Below are positions 22,539 through 33,104 of a stretch of DNA of 64,000 nucleotides, in pieces (within the stretch, counting starts at the first letter, position 1; every line of letters starts with the position of its first letter). The translations under genes were made by a program, and so were the position numbers. The stretch comes from Larix kaempferi (lineage: Eukaryota > Streptophyta > Pinopsida > Pinales > Pinaceae): assembly GCA_027924585.1 (NCBI GenBank), contig BSBM01000047.1, forward strand, positions 18,968,001 to 19,032,000, read 5' to 3'. Below the pieces are notes generated by a model. It ran no database searches, was not told the origin of the DNA, and was given only the letters and a program-made list of their open reading frames with translations.

Positions 22539-23012
22539 AATATAACATCGTCCTCGGTGTTCATAACTTTCAACACATGTCTTCCATTCTCGAGTTCCTT
22601 TGCACGTCATTCTTCTGTTTTGTTTCGTTATTTCTATTTTGACCTTCTTCAGTCTTTCATGGATTTTTCGCAAGTCACTTTCGGTCGAACCTGTATTTTC
22701 GGCTACAAAACCAGAATTTCAAGGGATCGTAACAACTTTCATCGATTCCATAACCAAACTCAGAACATAAATAATGAGTCATTTTTACAACACGACATTT
22801 GCAATTCATAAAATATATTTTAGTCTTTTTTTGTGTTTTTTTTTTTTTACTATCACAAGCACACATAATTTCGATGCTTCCAAGAATGTAGATTGTTAAC
22901 TTTGTCAAAACACATCATTCACTTGATCCAGGAACTTCTTTCCTAACACCTCAGTGCTCACACAGCAATCCTTTCGGAGGTTCCTTGCTTAACACCACAG
23001 TGCTCACGCAGC
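22539..23012 (-). other. 3' end of element E internal region
   Basis: Minus-strand reading: about two 46-bp minisatellite units (23012-22930), the start of the small frame shared with D (ATGATG near 22945), a broken middle with an A-rich insertion (about 22830-22852), then the FCSRK and KIHERLKKVK stretches and the pol-tail motif TEDDVIFKGERM before the PPT. The block lines up with 17035-17420 of element D. Confidence 0.65.
23008..23012. repeat. Target-site duplication of element F (left copy, GCAGC)
   Basis: GCAGC precedes 23013 and recurs at 30202-30206. The insertion is inside a unit of element E's minisatellite. Confidence 0.88.
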
Positions 23013-23661
23013 TGTTGATGTATATGTAACTTCGGAATGTATTTCACATATATGTATATTGTATTCCTATAGATATGGTATTATTCCTCTATATGGAAGT
23101 GTCGTCATTTATATTGTAAGTGTCGTAACTTATACTTGATGGGTTATTAGACCACCTTGTTGGGGTCGGCCCTGTATAAGTTATGTGGGTCAAAGGGTTA
23201 TTAGACCACCCTATTGGGGGTCGACCATGTGGGTCAAAGGGTTATTAGACCACCCTATTGGGGGTCGGCCCAGTCAGCATTATGTTATGTGGTTAAGTTC
23301 GAGCCTACATGAGTTAGGTAAAAAGGCAAGTCAAGTCAAGTATAAATAGAGTGCGGGAGGCACTCTATTTGCTTACTCACTTTTCACACATGCACTCAAG
23401 GAGGAGTGGCGCACTTATGGAGGAGGAGGATCTGCTGCTAGGTTATGTCTATCTCTCATGTTTGGTTGTATCATTGCTCTATCTATCTCTGAGGAAGTTA
23501 TTGGGGTTTTTCACCTTTATGGTTTTCCCCAAGTAAATCTTTATGTCTCTTATGTGCTTGCATTATTGTCTCCATGATTGATATGCTGTAGATATGCTGT
23601 ACATGTTGTTCTCTCAGTTAAGATCCTATATCAGACTGAAGTAAATTTAGAAAATTTAACA
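23013..23661 (+). repeat. Element F 5' LTR (649 bp)
   Basis: It carries three units of about 44 bp (GGGTTATTAGACCACC then GGGGGTCGGCC type; 23143-23275), where the 3' LTR has two. TATAAATAG at 23341 is followed by an inverted repeat AGAGTG-CGGGAG-GCACTCT at 23348-23367. It also has one extra 11-bp unit (ATATGCTGTAG) near 23590. Confidence 0.95.
23340..23369 (+). promoter_or_regulatory. TATA box and start-proximal hairpin of element F
   Basis: TATAAATAGAGTG overlaps the 5' arm of a hairpin (AGAGTG pairs with CACTCT, with GCGGGAGG between them). The 3' LTR has the same at about 29890-29919. Confidence 0.65.
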
Positions 23662-23673
23662 TGGTATCAGAGC
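23662..23673 (+). other. Primer-binding site of element F
   Basis: TGGTATCAGAGC immediately after the 5' LTR, matching initiator tRNA-Met. Confidence 0.95.
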
Positions 23674-26600
23674 TAGCCTGAAAGAAGGCATGATATGGCA
23701 TGTATGACACTTGTTGCACTTACGATGCTAGGGCTTGATATAGCAAAAACCAGTCATCGTAGCACTTTCGCTATAAATCCGTTTTGGCAAACTTTTCGGA
23801 TCTTAAATTGTTACAAGACGAAGATTAAATCTCCAGGTACCTTGTGTCCAAAGGACAACCTCTAATTCGTTGTACTTTGTGATTTATGATCTGTGAAATA
23901 TACGGTTTCTGCCTCTTCCATATCTGAGTCAAAATCAGGTGACCTTGGGAAAAAGGTCATAACTTGGGCTAGGAATCTCCAAATGAAATTTCGTAAACAG
24001 TGACAGGTAGTACACAGACTGTACTATCTCAGAAAAATTATGCAGAGGCCGAAGTTGAACCAGTGACACGTGGCACGTCGTACAAGTTCTCTCTCCTGTA
24101 TTATCCCATAAACAGGTCATGTTGCGACACTTGGCATAAATCTCTCTCAGAGAATCCAATTGAGGTCATACCTGTCAAGATGGAAATATAACAGGCCGAG
24201 CTATCTCAGGAAAAGTTTTCAGAGGCCGAAGTTGAAACAGTGACACGTGGCACTCCATACAAGTTCGCACTCCTGTATTATACCAAAACAGGTCACGTTG
24301 CGACATTTGGCATAACTTTCTCTCAGAGAATCCAATTGAGGTCATACCTATCAGGATGGAAAGATAACAGGTCAGGCTATCTCAAAAAACTTTTTCAGAC
24401 CCTGTGTATTGAAAATTTTGGAGTTACACCAGAAACAATCAGGTACATATTTCTGTCAAAACAGAATTATTTTTGAGTACCTTCATTCATGGCTTCCGGA
24501 ATTTAGGGCTTTGGAGAAAGTTGAAATTTTTGTAATCGGAGACCACGGCTGAATGCTACTCATCAAAATAGAAATTTAGAGACCAAGATTAGAATTTTTG
24601 GTTGGGAAAAAGGCCGGGCTTGATCAAACCCTAGTTTGGGACTTTGATTAGAAAAGTGGAAAATTAGGGCTTCTGTAAAAATGGGAATTTTTGAAATCTG
24701 TGACCATGGCTGGAAGCTCCTCAGAAAAATAGAAGCTTAGAGCTTTGGATCAGACCTTTTGATTGGGAAGAAGAGTGGGCTTCATCAAACCCCATTTCAG
24801 GGTCACGTCCAGTGAATCCAGAAGTTTCAAAGGAAAAATTGAGGAGTGAAACTTTGCAGTTTTCAAAATCTAAATATACTAGCTTTATCAGCTCATCAAG
24901 GCACATATTTCTATCCTTTCGAAAGTTTGAAATTCAAAGTTTGAATTTTTGGGGTTTCTCTGACAAACCCATATCTAGCTCCAGTCCCAGTTCTTGTAAA
25001 TCAAGTGGATTGGGTTAATCCTAGAAGAAGATGGATTGGTCACCTGCATAAGTGAAGAAGCTCCTGTTTCAGAGGGAGATGAGGCTAAGGCCTTACATAA
25101 GAAGATTTCAAGCGATCTCGACAAGTATGACTCATCGAGGTATGTTTCGATATTTTTTCATGATTAAGTTTATGGTATGTTTGTCTTCATGTTATTACGG
25201 TTAGTACAATCTTGATTTTAGACTTGTCATATCACCTTAATAAAACTATGAATGCACGATAGAAAATATTCATTGATTAGGGTGTTGACACTTATGATTG
25301 TACGAATGCATTATGGTGTTGTATGAGGTTTATGTTGTCTACTAACATGAAAGGTACACCAAGAAAGACAAATCATGTTCTGGTCCAAGAACATATGTCA
25401 TGATAACATGAGGACAAAGATTCATCCATTGTCATGGATCTCATAGAAGATCCATTTACGAGGTATGTATAACTTGTTTTTGTAATAGTTAACCTATGAG
25501 ATATACAGGTTACTAGCACAAGTCATTGAAGAAGAACAAGAAGACACCATGTGAGTATGTTAGACATAAATAGCTAGCATGCTAATCCATGTATGTTTTT
25601 CCTATATCAAGCTAGAATCCTACCTTGGGTTAGGATCTTATACTATTGTTGATAATGATTATTCATGAAGTCATAGGTTTGAATAATCATGGTTGTATAC
25701 ATATTATGTTACTTACCATAATTGATGATATGACTAACCAGAAGAATCATGAAGGTATAGGTTCGAATAATCATAGGTTTTATGCATATTATATCTCTTA
25801 TCTTGATTGATGATTCAACTAAAGAGTCATAGGTTTGAGTAATTAAAGGTTTAGACATGTTATGTTTCATATGATTTGACTAACCATAAGAATCCTACAT
25901 AAACCTTGAATGCTAATGCTTATTATTTCTGTTTGAAATGATCATGACTATACATGCTTGAGATTATTGTGTTTTAATAGTATACTAATGAATGTATGAC
26001 TTTATATTAGACCTAGAGGATAACACAATGATGATACTAACAAGCATGCATAGGGATCGAGAATGTATATAAGTTCAAGAACAGGTAATCCAGGGAGCAA
26101 AGATCAAGAGGGAGTACACTCCAGTTGTTCCTGCAAAAAAGCAAAGGAACACACTTCAGTAGTTTCTTCAAGGATGCAGATATTCAGAGGGAATCGACCA
26201 TCTTTCCTCAACAGAAAGGTGTAGAAGAAGATACTTTAGATTAGGACTCCAGCAGCTCCTGTAAGGAAGCAAAGACTCAGAGGGAGTCCACCCAATGAAC
26301 AAACAAAGATAAGTATTTTAATTTCTTGCATATTTGTCTGTTTAAATAAAATTGTTCAATGATGTATATGCTCATGTTCCTAGACTTAGGATATGTATTG
26401 TGCATATCATAATAGTTGCATTGATGAACAGTATACTACTAATATACATGGGTAAGTGGCCTATGGCACTGTACAACATTCCATTGCTACTTATCTAGAA
26501 TGAAACCTCTTTGCTGACATGTTGGGAGTTGTGCACACTCTTAACAATGTTCTGGTAGAGATTGGAAGGCATCTAGAAAGTTACGGGATATGGATAAATG

Positions 26601-26805
26601 TTGTATTGAAGCATTGGCTAAGATAATTGCATGACTGTATGACATATTTCTTTATGTGTAAGAATTTGTTCTAAAAATTATGAGATGTTTCTAATCATGC
26701 AATTTAACCTGTTTTGTAGGAAAGACTGTATATCTTCACCTACAAAAGGACTACAACATTTGTTCCAGCAACAAAGATATCTATTGAAGATATTGAAGTT
26801 CCCAG
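23674..26805 (+). other. Element F leader and degenerate 5' internal region
   Basis: About 3.1 kb with no recognisable gag, protease or integrase. A near-exact duplication of about 180 bp occupies 24060-24237 and 24238-24420 (GTGACACGTGGCAC at each start). A diverged duplication of about 150 bp lies at about 24490-24640 and 24660-24800 (CATGGCTG/CACGGCTG, CATCAAACCC). Three diverged units of about 110 bp with CATAGGTTTGAATAATCA lie at 25660-25880. The stretch 26060-26300 repeats GAGGGAGT-AC-CCAG and may be the low-complexity linker before RT. Confidence 0.7.
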
Positions 26806-28102
26806 GATCTGGGATGAAGAAATGGAATGTCATGATCCATCGATCATGAAGAATGATGTTTGGGATGCGATCCCAAGAGCTAAAGGGAAGTCTGTTGTGA
26901 CTTCCAAATAGAACTATCAGATCAAGCATGTTGCAGATGGCAGCATTGAGAAATACAAAAGTGATGAAATAGAAGATGCACCAGATGGATTTCAAGACAG
27001 CATGGTGTAGTCATATATGTGTGCAGAACTTGATATGGTAGGATAGATAGCTTTCTATCCAGCTTGGGCTTTACCAAGAATAAAGCGGATTCCAACCTTT
27101 TCTACAAGGTTGAGGAAGGCAATCCAGCGATACTACTATTTGGATGACCTGTTTGTATCAGGTGAGGATAGACTGATTGCCGACACGCAACGGAAGCTTG
27201 CTGCCGAGTTCAAGTTGAAGAACTTGGGGATGATGCACTATTTGTTTTTTGGCATGGAGGTGTGGCAGAGTGCAGATGGAATCTTCCTTGGACAAGGGAA
27301 GTATGCAGTAGAGATACTGAAGAGGTTCGGGATGATGGATTGCAAGGCCATGGCCACACCCATGGCATCGAATCTGAAGCTTTTATGTGATGCTTCATCT
27401 GAGCTGGTTGATGTCTCTATGTATCGTCAGATGATTGGGTCATTGATGTACCTGACGAACACGAGACCAGACATTTGCTTTGCTGTGAACACATTGAGCC
27501 AGTTCCTGACGGATCCGAGGAGTGTTCACCTGGTTGATGTAAAGCATGTTCTGAGGTACCTGAACGGTACAGTGGATTATGGGATCAAGCATGAAGCGAA
27601 TCAAAAGTTTAACCTGCAGGGTTATGTTGATTCAGATTGGGTTGGTAGTGCTGCAGACAAGAAGAGCACATCTAGGTGTTGCTTCAGTATGGGATCAGGT
27701 GTGATCTCTTGGTTTAGCAGGAAGCAGTCCTACGTAGCACTGAGTACAGCTGAGGTAGAGTATGTTGCAGCCTGCTCAGCTAGTTGTGAGGTAGTATGGA
27801 TACAGAAGCTACTGTCTGAGTTATTTGATCTCCCGTTGGAGGCTACTGGTATCTTCTGTGATAACCAGAGTTGTGTGAAGCTGTCCGAGAACCCAGTGTT
27901 TCATGACAGGTCAAAACACATAGAGATCAAATATCACTATATCAGGGATATGGTGCAGAGAGGAGCTGTGAAGCTCCTGTATGTTGCGACGGACGAGCAG
28001 ATTGCAGATGTGCTGACGAAGCCACTAGCCAGGGTGAAGTTCGAGTACTTCAGAGAGAGGCTTGGCGTTCTTCAGATCGAGGACACTTCAAGAAAGAAGT
28101 GA
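26806..28102 (+). pseudogene. Element F copia RT (deleted) and RNase H
   Basis: About 26806-26990 encodes a degenerate RT start (VWDAIPRAKGKSVVTSK, stop, then IKHVADGSIEKYK). The RT core that should follow is missing. From 27110 a frame of 330 codons is open to 28102; its first codon is TTG, not ATG, so it is a remainder and not a gene start. It includes the RT catalytic motif YYLDDLFVSG near residue 9, the copia connection (SMYRQMIGSLMYL, TRPDICFAVN), and RNase H with its acidic residues in GYVDSDW, STAEVEY and FCDNQS, then the copia-type end (KHIEIKYHYIRDMV, ADVLTKPL). A one-base shift near 27120 separates it from the preceding stretch. RNase H itself looks intact, but there is no way to express it as part of a working polyprotein. 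Confidence 0.93.
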
Positions 28103-29595
28103 TGGACACATTTGCTGAAGCCATTCCAAGCATGTTGGAAGTAGGATCCTTCACATGGTTGTGGATATAAGCGCTGGATGATGAGCATCAGGATGATGTT
28201 CTGGTTTCTGCTTGGATATGATCAGTTGGATCATTTTTATGTATGTATGTACGCATCATGTTGGATGCTGGATATGATCAGTTGGATCATTTTTATGTAT
28301 GTATGTACGCATCATGTTGATGCTGGATATGATCAGTTGGATCATTTATATGTACGCATCATGTTGGATGTTGGATATGATCAGTTGGATCATGTGTATG
28401 TATTTTGTATATGCATCATGTTGGATGCTTGGTCCATGTATCTGTATATGTATCAGGTGGATACATTGTATGATCAGGTGGATCATGTGAGGTGATATGT
28501 ATCATGTATTTGTATCAGATGGATACATTGTATGATCAGGTGGATCATGGATGATGATATGTATCAGGTAGATACGTGGTGTGCATCAGATGGATGCATT
28601 GATGATCAGGATGATCATGGATGACGAGCTTCAGGATGTTTCTCTAGATGACATGCAGCAGGACGTTGCAGTGATGATGATCAGGATGATCATGGATACA
28701 TCAGGATGATGTATGGTGAGTATCAGGTTGATACTCTATGGCCATGGATCAGGTTGTGCAAGATGAGCATGTAATCCGGTGCCCTGGGAGATTTGCAGAT
28801 GGTCTTTCGAGGTTTTTCCTATGGCATGTAATTCGGTGCCCTGGGACATCTGGCAAATGCTCTTTCGAGGTTTTGCTCTGGAAGGACATATAATTCGGTG
28901 CCCTAGGAGATCTGCAGATAGTCTTTCGAGGTTTTGCCTATGGCATGTAATTTGGTACCCTGGGATATCTGGCAGATGCTCTTTCGAGGTTTTGTCCTAT
29001 GGCATGTAATTTGTGCCCTGGGAGATTTCAGGTCGGAGTTGTGTACCCGTAACATCCTGAAATGCTCTTTCGAGGTTTTGCCATGACCACATGTAATTTG
29101 TGCCCTGGGAGATTTCAGGTCGGAGTTGTGTACCCGTAACATCCTGAGATGCTCTTGCTAGGTTTTGTGGTGACCACATGTAATTTGTGCCCTGGGAGAT
29201 CCTTCAGGTTGGAGTTGTGTACCCGTAACATCCTGGGATGCTCTTTCAAGGTTTTTTGGTGGGGTCACATGTAATAGCACCCTAGGAGATCTTACAGGTT
29301 GGAGTTGTGTACCCGTAACATCCTGGGATGCTCTTTCGAGGTTTTGTGACACACGTAATAAGTCCTGAGGATTCCACAGTATGTCCAGTGATGATGAAGA
29401 CCTGCAGGTGGTGGGCCTACATCCAGTATGAAAAAGGACTGGCTCTGTAGAACTTCCTATGACGAGTAGATTCAGAGATTGATTGAGATAGCAGCAGCAG
29501 TGACGATGATGATGACTCGATGACGATTATCCAGTGACGATGATCCAGAGAAGATGACTTGTGCTAGAAGAAATGTGCTGAGAAATACCTTCCTA
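28103..29595 (+). repeat. Element F 3' untranslated repeats
   Basis: Three arrays follow one another. 28207-28500: about four units of 55-60 bp with TGATCAGTTGGATCA and GCATCATGTTGGATGCT. 28500-28720: shorter units on ATGATCAGGATGATCATGG. 28767-29345: about eight units with CATGTAATTxGGTGCCCTGG and CTTTCGAGGTTTT; the first four are about 60 bp, the later four are about 85 bp because they add GGAGTTGTGTACCCGTAACA. Open frames here are products of the repeats. Confidence 0.85.
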
Positions 29596-29607
29596 GTTAA
29601 GAGGGAG
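29596..29607 (+). other. Polypurine tract of element F
   Basis: GTTAAGAGGGAG directly before the 3' LTR start TGTTGATG. Confidence 0.88.
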
Positions 29608-30201
29608 TGTTGATGTATATGTAACTTCGGAATGTATTTCACATATATGTATATTGTATTCCTATAGATATGGTATTATTCCTCTATATGGAAGTGTCGT
29701 CATTTATATTGTAAGTGTCGTAACTTATACTTGATGGGTTATTATACCACCTTGTTGGGGTCGGCCCTGTATAAGTTATGTGGGTCAAAGGGTTATTAGA
29801 CCACCCTATTGGGGGTCGGCCTAGTCAGCATTATGTTATGTGGTTAAGTTCGAGCCTACATGAGTTAGGTAAAAAGGAAAGTCAAGTCAAGTATAAATAG
29901 AGTGCGGGAGGCACTCTATTTGCTTACTCACTTTTCACACATGCACTCAAGGAGGAGTGGCGCACTTATGGAGGAGGAGGATCTGCTGCTAGGTTATGTC
30001 TATCTCTCATGGTTGGTTGTATCATTGCTCTATCTATCTCTGAGGAAGTTATTGGGGTTTTTCACCTTTATGGTTTTCCCCAAGTAAATCTTTGTGTCTC
30101 TTGTGTGCTTGCATTATTGTCTCCATGATTGATATGCTGTACATGTTGTTCTCTCAGTTAAGATCCTAGATCAGACTGAAGTAAATTCAAAAAATTTAAC
30201 A
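29608..30201 (+). repeat. Element F 3' LTR (594 bp)
   Basis: Nearly identical to 23013-23661 apart from one fewer 44-bp unit and one fewer 11-bp unit. It ends AAATTTAACA before the GCAGC duplication. Confidence 0.95.
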
Positions 30202-30535
30202 GCAGCAATAATTTCGAAGGTTTCTTTCCTAACACCACGGTGCTCATGCAGTAATAATTTCGGAGGTTTCTTGCCTAACACCACAGTGCTCACGCAGCAA
30301 TAATTTCGGAGGTTTCTTGCATAACACCACAGTGCTCACGCAGCAATAATTTCGGAGGTTTCTTGCCTAACACCACATTGCTCACGCAGCAATAATTTCA
30401 GAATTTTATTGCCTAACACCACAGTGCTCACGCAGCAATAATTTCGAAGGTTTCTTGCCTAACACCATAGTGCTCACGCAGCAATAATTTCGGAGGTTTC
30501 TTGCCTAACATCACAGTGCTCACGCAGCAATACTT
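30202..30535 (-). repeat. 46-bp minisatellite of element E (about 7 units here)
   Basis: Plus-strand unit: CAATAATTTCGGAGGTTTCT, TGCCTAACACCACAGTGCTC, ACGCAG, 46 bp. Two more units lie beyond element F at 22930-23012, giving about nine in the unbroken element. On the minus strand the unit begins CTGCGTGAGCACTGTGGTGT, as in D's four-unit array. Confidence 0.88.
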
Positions 30536-32834
30536 TCCCTCAAGCATACTAAGCAGCGTCCTGCCTCCCGCATATGCTTTTTTTTTCATTGAACAATATT
30601 TATCAAAAATTACAAGAATAAATAACAGTTGTGATGTGGATTCTAAATCCTCACCCCCTTATTTTACCATGCATAATACTCATTGCTCTTGTCTTTCTGC
30701 AAGCTCCACCGAATTTTGAACATTTGTCAAATTCCCTTTATGAGAGAGACTGCATTTTGTATGGCCCTCATATGCCAAGGTGCACGTTTTACTTGTAATA
30801 ACACACATTAGTAATCCCCTCAATATCATAAGAATCTATATATCAAAACGAAACAATTATCAAGTTATAACATAAATCTTGATCACATAAAAGTATAATC
30901 CTTCTGTCGACCACCCCAGTATCCCAACATTCTTGGTAATGATCGCTGCAAATAGACGATATATAAATATGAAATCATACAGTTTCATCATATGCATCCT
31001 ATTAACTACTTAGAATACACATACATACTTCTTGAGTAATTTATAACCATCGTCACCTTTTTTTTTTTTTCAAATGTACAAGGAAGATACAAGCGTGTCC
31101 CTATGTGCACATTTATACTTCCTTATTATATACAATGCTATACCATGAAGAGACAAGGGGACTCTTAACAATTATTCTCCTTTAACACTTGCCATCTTTA
31201 GATAAGGATATAATGACAAAGGATACTCATTTGTGGAAGTATATTTAAGTAAGAGGGCATGAAAATCATTCACAAGGACGGAAATCTCCTAGTCATAGAA
31301 AATTTTACACGCTAGAATGTCCAATTAAATAAAGTTAATTCCTATACCTTTCAATCATTTATCCCAAGGATGACCCTCTGCTAATCATTCATAGAAGTTT
31401 TACAACTCTTCTAACCATCTATTGTTTGTATAGTATTTTTCTTGGATGTGAGATCATAGAATCACACATATAACATTACTTACATTAACCTTGAAGATCT
31501 ATTATGTGTTTCAACTTAACAATCTTATCTACCATGTCACGTGTCTTGTACCAAAATAAAGCATAGAAGTAAGAACATAGAACTATCAATCTATATTGAA
31601 ACCATCGCATGTAACATCCAAAATAATGTACAAACATCTTCCATACCTTCTACATATCAAGGGTTAATATCAAAACAACTCCCTCAATAGCATTTAGCCA
31701 ATTCTTTTAGTCGTCTCTCGTTAAATCCTCTATTTTAAAACATCTATTATTCCAACTCTGAAATCGTTCGGTAAATTAAAGAAGAATGAAAAAAAAAAAT
31801 TACATAACCAATATCCAATAAGGAGAATTTCAGGAGTTACTCCCTTAGTAGAATTTATGTATTTTTATAACATGATAAGGATCATCTCCACGTTACAATC
31901 TCATACACATAATTAATACAATCATTTCAACATATGTGCGTGAAAGCAATAACCCGACAATTCATGACAATTGTATAGTCCTTCATATAATGACCTAATT
32001 GCACCTTATTCCATTCCATAATTCACATACTATATCAACTTTTCAAAGTGCTTCAACCACTTTATCCTATACATACATATCTTTATATGACCCATCCGTC
32101 ATCCATTCAACCCTTTTAATTCAATATGTTTTCTATCCTGCCTTCATTTGTATAATCATATTTCCAAGCCTTAAAACCTTTTTAATTTTCATAATAAAGA
32201 ATTGAAGCAATCAAGTATTTATGATGAATGCCTATGACTTGACTCATATACATACTAAAACCCTTATAAACTTTTGAACATGCAACTGCTCCTATGAGCC
32301 TCATTACTATCATTATGATTAATGTACAAAAAAAAAAATATTACCAACATCACCAAGATGAAGATAGGAACATAGTCCAATTCTTTTAATCATTTTTAAG
32401 GAGTATTTAATGAACTAATTGTAGAGCTTGTCATTTAAATACGTAAGGAAACATATAAAATTCTCACATATTGACAATGCTTGCCTTTATAATGCTTCAA
32501 CCAATGGAGGATACTTACTTGCGATTTAAAAGACATCTTGACGATTGCCTCTTGTCCTTCCTTTGGAAATGAAATTCCATGTTTGCATCTTTCGAAGGAG
32601 TTCCTTTGACCAATTTATGTTCTTTTCCTTGATTGAGCCCAATTAAGCCCGAGTGTTTGCAACCTGTGCTCTGGCGGAAGAAACTTGAAGTCGAGCTTGG
32701 AGATTCATTTTCCCCTCGTCCAATACAATCCATGCATCCAAAATGAAACAAAAACAATTGATTAGTAAACTTAACAACATTCATACTTACTTATTGCATG
32801 TTGAGCTCATTAGGCCCTAGTGTTGTAACCTAAT
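30536..32834 (-). other. Element E internal region, 5' and middle part (non-coding)
   Basis: No retroviral domain is seen. On the minus strand 30740-30560 matches D at 16430-16590 (both contain AGAAAGACAAGAGC or GGAAAGACAAGAGC, then TTATGCATGGTAAAATAAGG). Next to it E lacks about 250 bp that D has, including D's TATA block; the join lies in a T run at about 30580. The middle (about 30750-32500) is A+T-rich with nothing definite. The 5' end carries the small conserved frame below. Confidence 0.7.
32515..32709 (-). other. Small conserved reading frame just after the PBS of element E
   Basis: Reading from the minus-strand ATG at about 32709, the frame gives MDC, GENESPSSTSSF, RQSTG, KH and GL in the same order and spacing as element D's 14316 frame, then diverges. 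No known family. See D for the alternatives (gag remnant or packaging signal). Confidence 0.4.
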
Positions 32835-32846
32835 GCTCTGATACCA
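32835..32846 (-). other. Primer-binding site of element E
   Basis: Plus strand GCTCTGATACCA, i.e. TGGTATCAGAGC on the minus strand, two bases inside the 5' LTR end at 32849. Confidence 0.95.
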
Positions 32847-32848
32847 TT

Positions 32849-33104
32849 TGTAACATACCCTTTAACAAACCCTTCACCGCACATGATAAAGATAAATAAA
32901 TCACTTCTTTCTGCCAGAATATTATAATCAAGTTAGTTGTTCCATTTATGAGAACGGTCACAAACTCGTTTACCCGTAGTTAGTATTTTCGTGGATTTTC
33001 AAAAGCCTTCCAATAACTATCCAAAATTATCTATAGAACTTGTTATGCCTGGATTTTAAGCAACTTTGCGATTTTACTTAAGAACACTTCAAGTACTTCA
33101 ATTA
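32849..33104 (-). repeat. Element E 5' LTR, PBS-side part
   Basis: Matches 18883-19138 of the other LTR with a handful of substitutions. It breaks at ACTTCAATTA, where element G begins. Confidence 0.93.

Larger units (their letters stand above)
23013..30201 (+). mobile_element. Element F: Ty1/copia retrotransposon, internally deleted
   Basis: 7,189 bp, with LTRs of 649 and 594 bp (TGTTGATGTA to AAATTTAACA), PBS TGGTATCAGAGC, PPT GTTAAGAGGGAG and GCAGC duplications. The LTRs differ by a few substitutions and two repeat-copy changes, so it is among the youngest insertions here. Of the coding region only the RT end and RNase H remain; gag, protease, integrase and most of RT are gone. Non-autonomous. 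Confidence 0.95.

Noticed and set aside
22675-22908. 77-codon minus-strand frame in E as a complete gene
   Set aside because: Its N-terminal half reads through an A-rich insertion; only the end matches D, so it is treated as a relic of the shared small frame.
28178-29352. Repetitive small proteins on both strands (28178-28495, 28779-29352)
   Set aside because: They are translations of tandem DNA repeats in F's 3' region; all frames are equally repetitive.
30202-30535. CRISPR-like array
   Set aside because: Units are contiguous 46-bp near-identical repeats without unique spacers, inside a plant retrotransposon.
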